Assembly (NCBI GenBank): GCA_963793105.1 | Contig: CAWBZB010000015.1 | Location: 9,400 to 73,399 of the forward strand | DNA length: 64,000 nucleotides | DNA from: UBA10649 sp963793105 | Lineage (GTDB): Bacteria > Actinomycetota > Actinomycetes > S36-B12 | Direction: 5' to 3' | In this document: one piece after another, positions 36,812 through 45,089 of the stretch | Position numbering within the stretch: the first letter of the stretch is position 1 | How the letters are laid out: every line of letters starts with the position of its first letter | Position numbers and translations under genes: made by a program | Notes under the pieces: generated by a model | What the model was told of the DNA's origin: nothing | What the model saw: only the letters and a program-made list of their open reading frames with translations | Database searches by the model: none

Positions 36812-36824
36812 GGGACTTTCGTCC
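36812..36824. promoter_or_regulatory. DosR/DevR-like box between divergent genes
   Basis: GGGACTTTCGTCC matches 12 of 13 positions of the core of the mycobacterial Dos box (GGGACTWWAGTCC). It lies 37 bases before the esterase-like start and 83 bases before the phosphoribosyltransferase start. Homologues of both genes belong to the DosR dormancy regulon in mycobacteria, which strengthens the match. The flanking outer positions are weak. Confidence 0.6.
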
Positions 36825-36861
36825 GTGGCCGAAGCACCTTCCGAGCGAGCACAGTGGTGGT

Positions 36862-38166
36862 GTGATCGGCGTCACGCCCGTCACGGGCGAGCACAGCGAC
36901 TACGACGGCCTGCTCGATCGGGTCGGTGACCGCCGCTTCGTGCTCATCGGTGAGGCATCGCACGGCAGCCACGAGTTCTACCGCGAGCGGGCCCGCATCA
37001 CGCGGAGGCTGATCGACGAGAAGGGCTTCACCGCCGTCGCCGTCGAGGCCGACTGGCCGGACACCTACCGCGTCAACCGCTGGGTGCGTGGGCAGTCGCA
37101 CGACGAGGATGCGACGGCGGCCCTCTCCGACTTCCAGCGCTTCCCCGCGTGGATGTGGCGCAACATGGACGTGGTCGCGTTTCTGCAGTGGCTCCGGGCC
37201 TTCAACGACGCGCAGGCCTTCGACGAGGCGAAGGTCGGGTTCTACGGACTTGACCTGTACAGCATGCGAGCCTCGATGGACGCGGTGATCGACTACCTCG
37301 ACCGGCACGAGCCGGCGGCCGCCGACGAGGCGCGGGAGCGGTACTCCTGCTTCGACATGTTCGCCGGCGAGGGGCAGCGCTACGGCCACGCGGTGACGAT
37401 GAACTACGCCGCACCGTGCGAGGAGGAGGTCGTCCAGCAGCTGGTGGACCTGCGCGACCGCCGGCAGCAGCTGCTGTCCCAGGACGGCTGGCTGGCTCAG
37501 GACGACTTCTTCTACGCGGAGCAGAATGCCCGGCTCGTGCTGAACGCCGAGCACTACTACCGGCAGATGTACCGAGGCAACGTGTCGTCGTGGAACCTGC
37601 GCGACTCGCACATGGGGCAGACGCTGCAGGCGCTGGTCGCCCACCTCGGCGTCCGGCGGGCCCCGACGAAGGTGGTCGTCTGGGCGCACAACTCACACGT
37701 GGGCGATGCCCGGCATACCCAGATGGGCTGGCACGGCGAGCACAACATCGGGCAGCTCGTCCGCGAGGCGGTCGGCGACGACTGCGTCAACGTGGGCTTC
37801 ACCACCTACGACGGCACCGTCACTGCCGCCAGCGAGTGGGGCGGCCCGGCCGAGCGCAAGCGCGTGCGCCCCGCCCTGCCGGAGAGCTACGAGGAGCTGC
37901 TGCATGGGCTGACGCCGCAGCACGGGGAGATGCTCCTGGTGGACTGCGGCACGGCCGACTGGCTGCCCGCCAACATGCTCGAACGGGCGATCGGGGTCAT
38001 CTACCGCCCGGAGACCGAGCGGACGAGCCACTGGTTCCACGCCAATCTCCCGCAGCAGTTCGACGTGGTGATCCACGTCGACCGCACGCACGCACTGCAC
38101 CCGCTGGAGCGGACCCCGCTGTGGGACATGGGGGAGCCCCCGGAGACGTACCCCAGCGGCCTCTAG
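36862..38166 (+). CDS. Erythromycin esterase family protein (EreA/ChaN-like)
   Basis: About 434 residues from GTG 36862. Family motifs: LIGEASHGSHEFYRERARIT, AVAVEADWPDTYRVNRWV, VVVWAHNSHVGDAR and NIGQLVREAVGDD. The active His and Glu (EASHG) are kept. Some relatives open the erythromycin lactone; most environmental members have no proven substrate. Rv2030c of M. tuberculosis carries the same domain joined to a PRTase like the one encoded divergently here, suggesting a functional partnership. Confidence 0.88.
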   Translation: MIGVTPVTGEHSDYDGLLDRVGDRRFVLIGEASHGSHEFYRERARITRRLIDEKGFTAVAVEADWPDTYRVNRWVRGQSHDEDATAALSDFQRFPAWMWRNMDVVAFLQWLRAFNDAQAFDEAKVGFYGLDLYSMRASMDAVIDYLDRHEPAAADEARERYSCFDMFAGEGQRYGHAVTMNYAAPCEEEVVQQLVDLRDRRQQLLSQDGWLAQDDFFYAEQNARLVLNAEHYYRQMYRGNVSSWNLRDSHMGQTLQALVAHLGVRRAPTKVVVWAHNSHVGDARHTQMGWHGEHNIGQLVREAVGDDCVNVGFTTYDGTVTAASEWGGPAERKRVRPALPESYEELLHGLTPQHGEMLLVDCGTADWLPANMLERAIGVIYRPETERTSHWFHANLPQQFDVVIHVDRTHALHPLERTPLWDMGEPPETYPSGL

Positions 38167-38413
38167 TCGCCGCCCCTTCGTTGTGCGAGCCCCCGAACCT
38201 TCGCTGCGTGAGCGCTCCCCCCCTCGTTGAGTGGGCGCTCCCGCACGTCCCTGCGCCCCGCGGGACGTTCGCCGCCGCCCACTCAACGGAACGAGGGGCG
38301 TCTCGTGTGCCCGTGTTCGGCCGGCGGCCCGCACACCCTAGACTCTCCTAGGCCTGATGGCCGAGCGCGAGGAGTGAGCGAAGCGAGCCCCGCAGCGATC
38401 GGCCCGATTCACT
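38167..38413. repeat. Intergenic block of imperfect repeats and nested hairpins
   Basis: Three imperfect direct repeats (TTCGTTGTGCGAGC, TTCGCTGCGTGAGC, CTCGTTGAGTGGGC) lie between 38177 and 38237. A 13-bp perfect inverted repeat follows, CGTTGAGTGGGCG at 38225-38237 with its complement at 38276-38288, enclosing a second hairpin (ACGTCCC 38245 / GGGACGT 38262). It probably terminates the esterase transcript. No coding potential is convincing before tRNA-Pro. Confidence 0.65.
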
Positions 38414-38489
38414 CGGGGCGTAGCGTAGTGGCTAGCGCGCCTGCTTTGGGAGCAGGAGATCGGGAGTTCGAGTCTCCCCGCCCCGACCA
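38414..38489 (+). tRNA. tRNA-Pro (anticodon TGG)
   Basis: Complete cloverleaf: acceptor CGGGGCG pairs with CGCCCCG, the anticodon arm CCTGCTTTGGGAGCAGG carries TGG, the T arm is GGGAGTTCGAGTCTCCC, and the 3' CCA is encoded (38487-38489). It lies immediately before tig, the usual neighbourhood in actinobacteria. Confidence 0.97.
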
Positions 38490-38539
38490 CTCAGGGAAGC
38501 TGCCCTGGCGTGACACGACTACCTGGAGAGTGACCTGCC

Positions 38540-39946
38540 GTGAAGAGTGCCGTCGAGACCCTGTCCCCGACCCGCGTGAAGCTGACGGTCGAGGTGCCCT
38601 TCGACGAGCTGAAGCCCAGCATGGACGCCGCCTACGGCCGGATCGCCCAGAGCGTGAACGTGCCCGGGTTCCGCAAGGGCAAGGTGCCAGCCAGGGTGAT
38701 CGAGCAGCGGTTCGGCCGCGGCGCGGTCCTCGAGGAGGCCGTCAACGACGCGCTGCCGAAGGCGTACGACGAGGCGCTGCGTGAGAACAGCATCGTGCCC
38801 GTGGGTCGCCCCGAGCTCGACGTGACGGAGCTGCAGGACGGCGAGGCACTGACCTTCACCGCCGAGGTCGAGGTGCGGCCGGAGTTCGAGCTCCCCGACT
38901 ACTCGTCCCTCACGGTCGCGGTGGCCAACGCGGTGCCGGACGAGGCGGACGTCGACGAGCAGCTCGACGGACTGCGCGGGCGATTCGCCAACCTCAAGGA
39001 GGTCGAGCGCCCGGCGGCGGACGGCGACGTCCTGCTGGTCGACATCGCGGGCGCCACGGCCGAGGGCGACGCGGTCGAGGACCTGGTCGGCAACGCGATG
39101 TCCTACGAGCTCGGAACCGACGGGATGCTGCCCGGGTTCGACGACGCGGTGCGCGGCGCGGTGAAGGACGAGGTGCGCACCTTCGAGTTCGTGCCCGAGA
39201 ACGGCGACTGGGCGGGCGTCACGCTGGTGGTCACTGCGACCGTGAAGGCCGTGCGCGAGCGTGAGCTGCCGGCCCTGGACGACGACTTCGCCCAGCTGGC
39301 GAGCGAGTTCGACACCGTCGAGGAGCTGCGCAACGACATCCGCGAGCGCCTGACGCAGGGCAAGCGGCTCGAGCAGGGCGCCGAGGCGCGCAACAACGTC
39401 CTGCAGGTGCTGCTCGACTCGATCGACATCCCGCTGCCCGAGGGTGTCATCGCGGCGGAGGTGGAGGAGCACTTCACCGACGGCCACGACAGCGGCGAGG
39501 AGCATCGCGCGGAGGTCGAGCAGCAGGCCCGTGAGTCGCTCAAGAGCCAGTTCGTGCTCGACAAGATCGCCGAGAAGGAGGAGGTCGCGGTCGGCGAGAC
39601 CGAGCTCTCCGCCTGGCTGATCCAGCAGGCCCCCCGCTACGGGATGAGCCCCGACGCGTTCGCGAAGGCGCTCGTCGAGGCCGGCCAGGTGCAGATGGCG
39701 ATCCAGGACATCCGTCGAGCCAAGGCGCTGGCCGTGGTGCTCGAGTCGGCCACGGTGGTCGACGCCGACGGCAACCCGGTGGACCTGAAGGCCCTGGACG
39801 AGGAGATGAACCGCCTCCAGGCCATGCAGATGATGCAGGGGATGACCGACGTCGAGGTCGACGAGGAGGTCGACGTCTACACCGATGAGGACGGCAACGT
39901 CGTCGAGGTAGACGTGACCGAGGAGATCATCGAGACGCGGGCCTGA
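38540..39946 (+). CDS. tig: Trigger factor (ribosome-bound chaperone, PPIase)
   Basis: About 468 residues from GTG 38540. The ribosome-binding signature GFRKGKVPARVIEQRFG is at residues 35-51, followed by the FKBP-type domain (GDVLLVDIAGATAEGD) and the helical C-terminal cradle. The acidic tail (TDVEVDEEVDVYTDEDG) is typical of actinobacterial trigger factors. It binds nascent chains at the ribosome exit. It normally precedes clpP1-clpP2-clpX; here other genes intervene. Confidence 0.98.
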   Translation: MKSAVETLSPTRVKLTVEVPFDELKPSMDAAYGRIAQSVNVPGFRKGKVPARVIEQRFGRGAVLEEAVNDALPKAYDEALRENSIVPVGRPELDVTELQDGEALTFTAEVEVRPEFELPDYSSLTVAVANAVPDEADVDEQLDGLRGRFANLKEVERPAADGDVLLVDIAGATAEGDAVEDLVGNAMSYELGTDGMLPGFDDAVRGAVKDEVRTFEFVPENGDWAGVTLVVTATVKAVRERELPALDDDFAQLASEFDTVEELRNDIRERLTQGKRLEQGAEARNNVLQVLLDSIDIPLPEGVIAAEVEEHFTDGHDSGEEHRAEVEQQARESLKSQFVLDKIAEKEEVAVGETELSAWLIQQAPRYGMSPDAFAKALVEAGQVQMAIQDIRRAKALAVVLESATVVDADGNPVDLKALDEEMNRLQAMQMMQGMTDVEVDEEVDVYTDEDGNVVEVDVTEEIIETRA

Positions 39947-40009
39947 TCCTGCGTCAACGGAGGGGTTGACGGGTCTACCCTCGAGGTGTCAGCACTCGAG
40001 GGAGGCGTC

Positions 40010-40198
40010 ATGGCGGGCAACAACAACGCGGCGGCCGGCGGTGCCGGTGCCGTCTACGGGCTCGGGTTCCTGGGGGCCCTGGTCTGGAACTGGCAGCAGG
40101 CCGACACCTTCTGGGGCTATCCCTGGGGCGTCATCGAGTCCTTCTTCTGGCCCGGGTTCCTGGTCTACGAGCTGTTCAAGGTGTCGGCCGGCGTCTGA
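40010..40198 (+). CDS. Small membrane protein
   Basis: About 62 residues from ATG 40010 with GGGAGG just upstream. A Gly/Ala/Asn-rich head (AGNNNAAAGGAGAVYGLGFL) is followed by two short hydrophobic stretches separated by WNWQQADTFWGYPWG. Similar small proteins sit after tig in some actinobacteria. No function known. Confidence 0.75.
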   Translation: MAGNNNAAAGGAGAVYGLGFLGALVWNWQQADTFWGYPWGVIESFFWPGFLVYELFKVSAGV

Positions 40199-40298
40199 CG
40201 GCTTCCGCCCCTGCAGAGTCCAGAATGGGGCCGTGACGCGAAGAGCCCTGGGCCGCACGTCTTACCGACGAGGCGATCTCCCAGACGCTCGGCACCTG

Positions 40299-41303
40299 AT
40301 GGTGACGTCGGCCGCGAACGCAGCAGCACCCCGCAGGCCGCGAGTGACCGTGGTCGTGGCCACCTACAACCGCTCCAACGTTCTGCGTTACGCACTCGAC
40401 AGCCTGGTCGCTCAGAGTCACTCTGACTGGGAGGCGGTGATCGTCGGTGACCGGTGCACCGACGACAGCGAGGCCGTCGTGGCCTCCTTCGGGGACGCGC
40501 GGATGACGTGGGTGAACCTGCCCCGCAATCTGGGTGAGCAGTCCGGGCCCAACAGCGTCGGGGCCCGGATGTCCCGCGGATCCTTCATCGCGTGGCTCAA
40601 CCACGACGACATGTGGTCCCCTGTGCATCTCGAACACCTGCTCGAGGTCGCGCAGCGTCATGAGGCGGACTTCGTGGTCAGTGCATGGCTGGCCGTCGGA
40701 CCGCACTCCCGGCAGGATCTCGACGCGGGAAGGCTGACAGCGGAAGTCTGGAACGCCACCCCACGTGATCGTCTCGATCCAAGGGGTGTCTACCCCGCGT
40801 CGACCTGGTTGGTCGACGCCCGGCTGGTACGCCGGATCGGAGACTGGCGACCCGCAAGCACGCTGAGAGCGGCGCCATCTCAGGACTTCGTCTACCGCTG
40901 CTGGGCGAGCGGGGCGCGAATGCGATTGACCGGAAGGCCCAGCGTCGTCGCGATTCAGTCCGGCAGGTTCGAGGGCGCCTACGCGACGCGACGGGCGAGC
41001 GAGCACGAGGCGTTCGCTCCACTCGTGGCGTCGAACAGCCCCGAAGGCCTGATGTCGGAACTCCACGCCACTGTGCCGCCTCCGCCCGACCTGGATGAGC
41101 CTCCATGGCGGCACGCTGGCGCGGTTCAGACCTACGCGTGGCGACAGGCCTACTCAGCATTCTCGCGCTCGGCCGTGCCGATGGCGGCGCGGCTCGGATG
41201 GGGTCCGAACGAACTCAAGGCGTGGGCCAAAGGACGTTCGGCGGGCGCCTTCATGGCCGAGTTACACGCACAACGGGGCATCGAGCGCAGAGGTTCTGGG
41301 TAG
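40299..41303 (+). CDS. Glycosyltransferase family 2
   Basis: About 334 residues from ATG 40299; an in-frame GTG at 40233 would add 22 residues. GT-A fold: VTVVVATYNRSNVLRYALDS, the acidic VIVGDRCTDDSEAV, and NHDDMWSPVHLEHLL carrying the metal-binding DD. It transfers a sugar from a nucleotide donor to an unknown acceptor. Together with the epimerase-like gene it sits between the tig region and clpP1, out of keeping with the usual clp context. Confidence 0.87.
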   Translation: MVTSAANAAAPRRPRVTVVVATYNRSNVLRYALDSLVAQSHSDWEAVIVGDRCTDDSEAVVASFGDARMTWVNLPRNLGEQSGPNSVGARMSRGSFIAWLNHDDMWSPVHLEHLLEVAQRHEADFVVSAWLAVGPHSRQDLDAGRLTAEVWNATPRDRLDPRGVYPASTWLVDARLVRRIGDWRPASTLRAAPSQDFVYRCWASGARMRLTGRPSVVAIQSGRFEGAYATRRASEHEAFAPLVASNSPEGLMSELHATVPPPPDLDEPPWRHAGAVQTYAWRQAYSAFSRSAVPMAARLGWGPNELKAWAKGRSAGAFMAELHAQRGIERRGSG

Positions 41304-41312
41304 GTTGGGGGT

Positions 41313-41849
41313 GTGGCAGATGACGGCTGGCTTCTGGACGGTGTGCAGGACGACGTGTCCATCACGGCCGATTGGCAGCCGGTCGCGGCACAGGCCATCG
41401 ATGGCGTGCAGATCCAGGAAGTGCGGAACGTCCCCACCGGCTATGGGCACCTGACCGAGTTCTTCCGCGCGGACTGGGGCTTCGTCCCGTCTGAGGTGGG
41501 GCAGGTCTTCCAGTCGGTCCTGCTGCCCGGCCGATTGTCAGCGTGGCACGCGCATGGCGAGACCACCGATCGGCTGTTCGTCGCTTCGGGGGCGTTGCTG
41601 GTGGCGTTGTACGACGCCCGCGAGGCCTCGCCCACGCGCGGTCAGCTGCAGGTGGTCCGAAGCTCGATCCTGCGACCGCAACTGGTCGTGGTGCCGCCGC
41701 GCGTGTGGCACGGGGTCAAGAACGTCGGCAACGAAGCCGCGACCTTGGTCAACATGGTGGACCTTGCGTACCGCTACGAGGGCCCGGACCACTATCGGCT
41801 CCCCCCTGATGCATCCAGCATCCCGTTCGACATCGTGGCCGCCCTGTAG
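41313..41849 (+). CDS. dTDP-4-dehydrorhamnose 3,5-epimerase-like cupin (RmlC family)
   Basis: About 178 residues from GTG 41313. RmlC-type barrel: QEVRNVPTGYGHLTEFFRAD, VLLPGRLSAWHAHGETTDRL (catalytic His region), then VVVPPRVWHGVKNVG and YEGPDHYRLPPD. It would epimerise a 4-keto sugar nucleotide for a deoxysugar in the surface polysaccharide. No rmlA, B or D gene is visible, so it may serve a different 4-keto sugar. It follows the GT2 gene after 9 bases. Confidence 0.82.
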   Translation: MADDGWLLDGVQDDVSITADWQPVAAQAIDGVQIQEVRNVPTGYGHLTEFFRADWGFVPSEVGQVFQSVLLPGRLSAWHAHGETTDRLFVASGALLVALYDAREASPTRGQLQVVRSSILRPQLVVVPPRVWHGVKNVGNEAATLVNMVDLAYRYEGPDHYRLPPDASSIPFDIVAAL

Positions 41850-41977
41850 TCACCCTCGAGTACGACGTCGGCATTCGGCCCACGGCGAACTCCGCCGTGG
41901 GTGGGGAAGCCGCATGGTGGCCGCCGCGTTAGGGTCAGACAACAGTCACCGAACGGCGACGGCAACAGGAGGCTTTG

Positions 41978-42616
41978 GTGGGCGACATCTACGTGCCCGA
42001 CTCTCGCGGTGCGGGCGGCGGCATGACCGGCTTCGGCGACATGCTCGACGAGCGGCTGCTCCGCGAGCGGATCATCTGGCTCGAGGGCGAGGTGCGGGAC
42101 GAGAACTCCAACCGCATCGCCAAGCAGCTCCAGGTGCTGGCCGCCGAGGATCCCGAGCGCGACATCACCCTCTACATCAACTCGCCCGGCGGCTCGATCA
42201 GCGCTGGCATGGTCGTGTACGACACGATGCAGCTGATCCCCAACGACATCACGACGGTGGCGATGGGCCTGGCCGCCAGCATGGGCCAGTTCCTCCTGTG
42301 CGCCGGGGCTGCGGGCAAGCGATACGCCACCCCGAACACGCGCGTGATGATGCACCAGCCGTCAGGCGGGCTGGGCGGCACGGCGTCGGACATCAAGATC
42401 CAGGCCGAGCAGATGCTGTTCATCAAGAAGCGCATGGCCGTGCTCATCGCCGAGCACACCGGCCAGACGCTCGAGCAGATCGAGAAGGACTCCGACCGCG
42501 ACCGCTGGTTCGACGCGGAGGCCGCACGCGAGTACGGAATCATCGACCACGTCTACAGCACGGCCGCTGACTCGCCCGAGGCGAAGGCCACCAAGGGCAA
42601 GGGAGACTCCAAGTGA
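41978..42616 (+). CDS. clpP1: ATP-dependent Clp protease proteolytic subunit 1
   Basis: About 212 residues. GTG 41978 is preferred over TTG 41975 because AGGAGG ends at 41972. Ser-His-Asp triad: Ser in GLAASMGQFLLC, His in MMHQPSGG, Asp in EKDSDRDRW. In actinobacteria ClpP1 and ClpP2 form one mixed tetradecamer fed by ClpX or ClpC. It overlaps clpP2 by 4 bases. Confidence 0.97.
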   Translation: MGDIYVPDSRGAGGGMTGFGDMLDERLLRERIIWLEGEVRDENSNRIAKQLQVLAAEDPERDITLYINSPGGSISAGMVVYDTMQLIPNDITTVAMGLAASMGQFLLCAGAAGKRYATPNTRVMMHQPSGGLGGTASDIKIQAEQMLFIKKRMAVLIAEHTGQTLEQIEKDSDRDRWFDAEAAREYGIIDHVYSTAADSPEAKATKGKGDSK

Positions 42617-43239
42617 GCGCCAGCGCGAGCAACCTGACCGGCCCCACGGGCCGCTACATCCTGCCGGAGTTCCGGGAGCGCAGCGCCAATGGCGAGCGCA
42701 TCCACAACCCGTACACCAAGCTGTTCGAGGAGCGCATCATCTTCCTCGGCGTGCAGATCGACGATGCCAGCGCGGACGACGTCATGGCCCAGCTGCTCAC
42801 GCTGGAGTCCCTCGACCCCGATCGCGACATCCAGATCTACATCAACTCGCCCGGTGGCTCGTACACGGCGATGACGGCGATCTACGACACGATGCAGTTC
42901 GTCAAGCCGCAGGTGCAGACGGTGTGCCTGGGCCAGGCAGCGAGCGCCGCGGCGGTCCTGCTCGGTGCCGGCAGCCCGGGCAAGCGTTTCGCCCTGCCGC
43001 ACGCGCGGATCCTCATCCACCAGCCCTACACCGAGGGCGGCGGCCAGGGGTCGGACATCGAGATCCAGGCGAACGAGATCATCCGGATGCGCACCGAGAT
43101 GGAGGGCATCATCGCCAAGCACACCGGCCGGAGCCCCGAGCAGGTGGCGGAGGACATCGAGCGCGACAAGATCCTCACGGCGGCAGATGCCAAGGAGTAC
43201 GGCCTCATCGACGCGGTCATCTCCAGCCGCAAGGCCTGA
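42613..43239 (+). CDS. clpP2: ATP-dependent Clp protease proteolytic subunit 2
   Basis: About 208 residues. Triad: Ser in GQAASAAAVLL, His in LIHQPYTEGG, Asp in EDIERDKIL. The N-terminal extension (GPTGRYILPEFRERSANGER) is typical of actinobacterial ClpP2. It starts inside the clpP1 stop. clpX, which normally follows directly, is not found in the remaining 20 kb; an ABC exporter begins 11 bases later instead. Confidence 0.97.
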   Translation: MSASASNLTGPTGRYILPEFRERSANGERIHNPYTKLFEERIIFLGVQIDDASADDVMAQLLTLESLDPDRDIQIYINSPGGSYTAMTAIYDTMQFVKPQVQTVCLGQAASAAAVLLGAGSPGKRFALPHARILIHQPYTEGGGQGSDIEIQANEIIRMRTEMEGIIAKHTGRSPEQVAEDIERDKILTAADAKEYGLIDAVISSRKA

Positions 43240-43250
43240 GAACCAGCAGC

Positions 43251-45089
43251 ATGCGATCAGGGACGGTCCCGCTGGGGCCGTCCCTTCGCGCATCCCTGGA
43301 CCTGATCGGCCAGCGCGCCCGGCGCCGGTACATCGTGGTCGTCATGGCCCAGATGGCCACCTCCCTGCTGGATCTGGCCGGCGTCCTGCTCATCGGCATG
43401 ACCGTGGTATTCGCCTACTCGGTTCCGGCGGGCGTTGAGGTCCCGGCGACCGTCCAGACCGCGATCGACACCCTCGGCCTCGAGGATGTTCCGCTGACGA
43501 CCCTGGCCGTGGCCTGTGGCCTGATCGCCGCGGCGCTCCTGCTCACCAAGAGCGCTGTGAGCGCGATCATGCTCCAGCGCATCTTCCGCTTCCTGGCCCG
43601 GCGTCAGGCCCAGGTGGCTTCGCAGCTGAGCCGCGGGTGGTTCGGCGCTGACGTGCGCGCCGTCCATTCGCGGACGGACATCGAGATCGAGCAGGCGGTG
43701 ACGACTTCCGCGTACTTCGCGACCACGGGGCTGCTCGGCTCGCTGGCCGTCGTCGCGACCGAGCTCTCGCTTCTGGTCGTGCTGTCCGTGGCCCTGGTGT
43801 TCGTCGACCCGGTCGCCACGCTGCTGGCGGCGGCGTGCTTCGTCGTGGTGTCTGTCGTGGTGCACCGCGCGCTCAGTGGGTGGGCAGGACGGCTCGGCCG
43901 TGAGCTCACGGAGCGCAGCGTGGCGGGCCGGGCCGATGTCCGGCAGGCCATGGACTCCTTCCGTGAGCTTCGCACGGCCCGCCGGCTGGGCTACCCGCTC
44001 GAACGCTTCGAAGGCAACGTCGAGCGAATCTCGTCGAACAACGCCAACCTGCTCTTCATCAACAACGTGCCGAAGATCGCCTACGAGGCGGCGCTGGTCG
44101 TCGGCGCGCTCCTGCTCGTCGGCTGGCGGGTCGTGACGGGTGACGTGGCGGAAGCCCTGGCCTTCCTCGCGGTGTTCCTGACTGCGGCCGCGCGCCTGCT
44201 GCCGTCCATGGTCCGACTGCAGGGGCAGCTGGTGAGCATGCGGGCCGCCGCCGGCCAGGCGAGGCTCACCTTCGAGTTGGCTGATGAGGAGCGCGAGCGC
44301 GGCGCGCCGCCGAGTCTGGACGACCTGGGCCGGCGACTCCCACTGTCCGGAGATGAGACCGCTGACTTCGACCCGACTGTCGAGGTCACGGACGTCACCG
44401 TGACGTACCGGGGCAACGTTGAGCCGACGCTGCAGAACGTGACGCTGAGAATCGCGGCGGGGGAGTCCCTGGTCCTGGTGGGTCCGACAGGGGTGGGGAA
44501 GTCGACTCTGGTCGACGTGATCCTGGGGGCCACGGAGCCGGAGAGCGGCAGCGTCCGCATCGGCGGGCTCGACCCCCGCGAGTGCCAGGAGCGCTGGCCC
44601 GGCGCGATCGCGTACATGCCGCAGGACTGCCCGATCTGGAGCGGCACGGTTCGGGACAACGTGGCCTTGGGGATTCCTGCCGACCAGATCGACGAAGATG
44701 CGGCGTGGCGTGCCCTCGAGCAGGCGCACCTGGCCTCGGACGTCCGGGAGCGTGGCGGTATCGACGCGCAGGTCGGGCAGGCCGGTCGGCAGTTGAGCGG
44801 TGGGCAGCGGCAGCGCCTGGGCATCGCCCGGGCCCTGTACTCCCAGCCGCGGCTGCTGGTCCTCGACGAAGCGACCAGTGCCCTAGACGAGGAGACGGAG
44901 GCGCTCATCGGCGGCGTGATCGAGGAGCTGCGCGGAACCGTCACCGTGATCGCCGTCGCGCACCGGCGGTCCACCATCGAGCGGGCCACGCGGATCGACG
45001 TGGTCGCCGATGCCGGCATCGCCTTCCTCGGCTCGCGGAGTACTCGTCTTCAGCCAGCAGGAGGGACGGCTCTCGCCCCACTACCGTGA
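43251..45089 (+). CDS. ABC exporter, fused membrane and ATPase domains
   Basis: About 612 residues. Residues 1-340 hold six membrane helices, the type I exporter domain. The ATPase follows: Walker A GPTGVGKSTLVDVI, Q-loop MPQDCPIW, signature LSGGQRQRLGIARAL, Walker B LLVLDEATSALD, switch His AVAHRRSTI. The substrate is likely a lipid-linked glycan or peptide. The last 30 residues after VVADAGIAFLG look out of frame, so the true C-terminus may differ. It occupies the place of clpX. Confidence 0.87.
   Translation: MRSGTVPLGPSLRASLDLIGQRARRRYIVVVMAQMATSLLDLAGVLLIGMTVVFAYSVPAGVEVPATVQTAIDTLGLEDVPLTTLAVACGLIAAALLLTKSAVSAIMLQRIFRFLARRQAQVASQLSRGWFGADVRAVHSRTDIEIEQAVTTSAYFATTGLLGSLAVVATELSLLVVLSVALVFVDPVATLLAAACFVVVSVVVHRALSGWAGRLGRELTERSVAGRADVRQAMDSFRELRTARRLGYPLERFEGNVERISSNNANLLFINNVPKIAYEAALVVGALLLVGWRVVTGDVAEALAFLAVFLTAAARLLPSMVRLQGQLVSMRAAAGQARLTFELADEERERGAPPSLDDLGRRLPLSGDETADFDPTVEVTDVTVTYRGNVEPTLQNVTLRIAAGESLVLVGPTGVGKSTLVDVILGATEPESGSVRIGGLDPRECQERWPGAIAYMPQDCPIWSGTVRDNVALGIPADQIDEDAAWRALEQAHLASDVRERGGIDAQVGQAGRQLSGGQRQRLGIARALYSQPRLLVLDEATSALDEETEALIGGVIEELRGTVTVIAVAHRRSTIERATRIDVVADAGIAFLGSRSTRLQPAGGTALAPLP

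Noticed and set aside
35353..37689. Open frame of about 778 codons on the minus strand across the PRTase-hydrolase and esterase genes
   Set aside because: Out of frame with both real genes, Arg/Pro/Ala-rich with no family motif; a GC-bias shadow.
38414..38489. tRNA-Pro as an integration site of a mobile element
   Set aside because: No integrase, no duplicated tRNA 3' end and no phage or plasmid genes were seen nearby.
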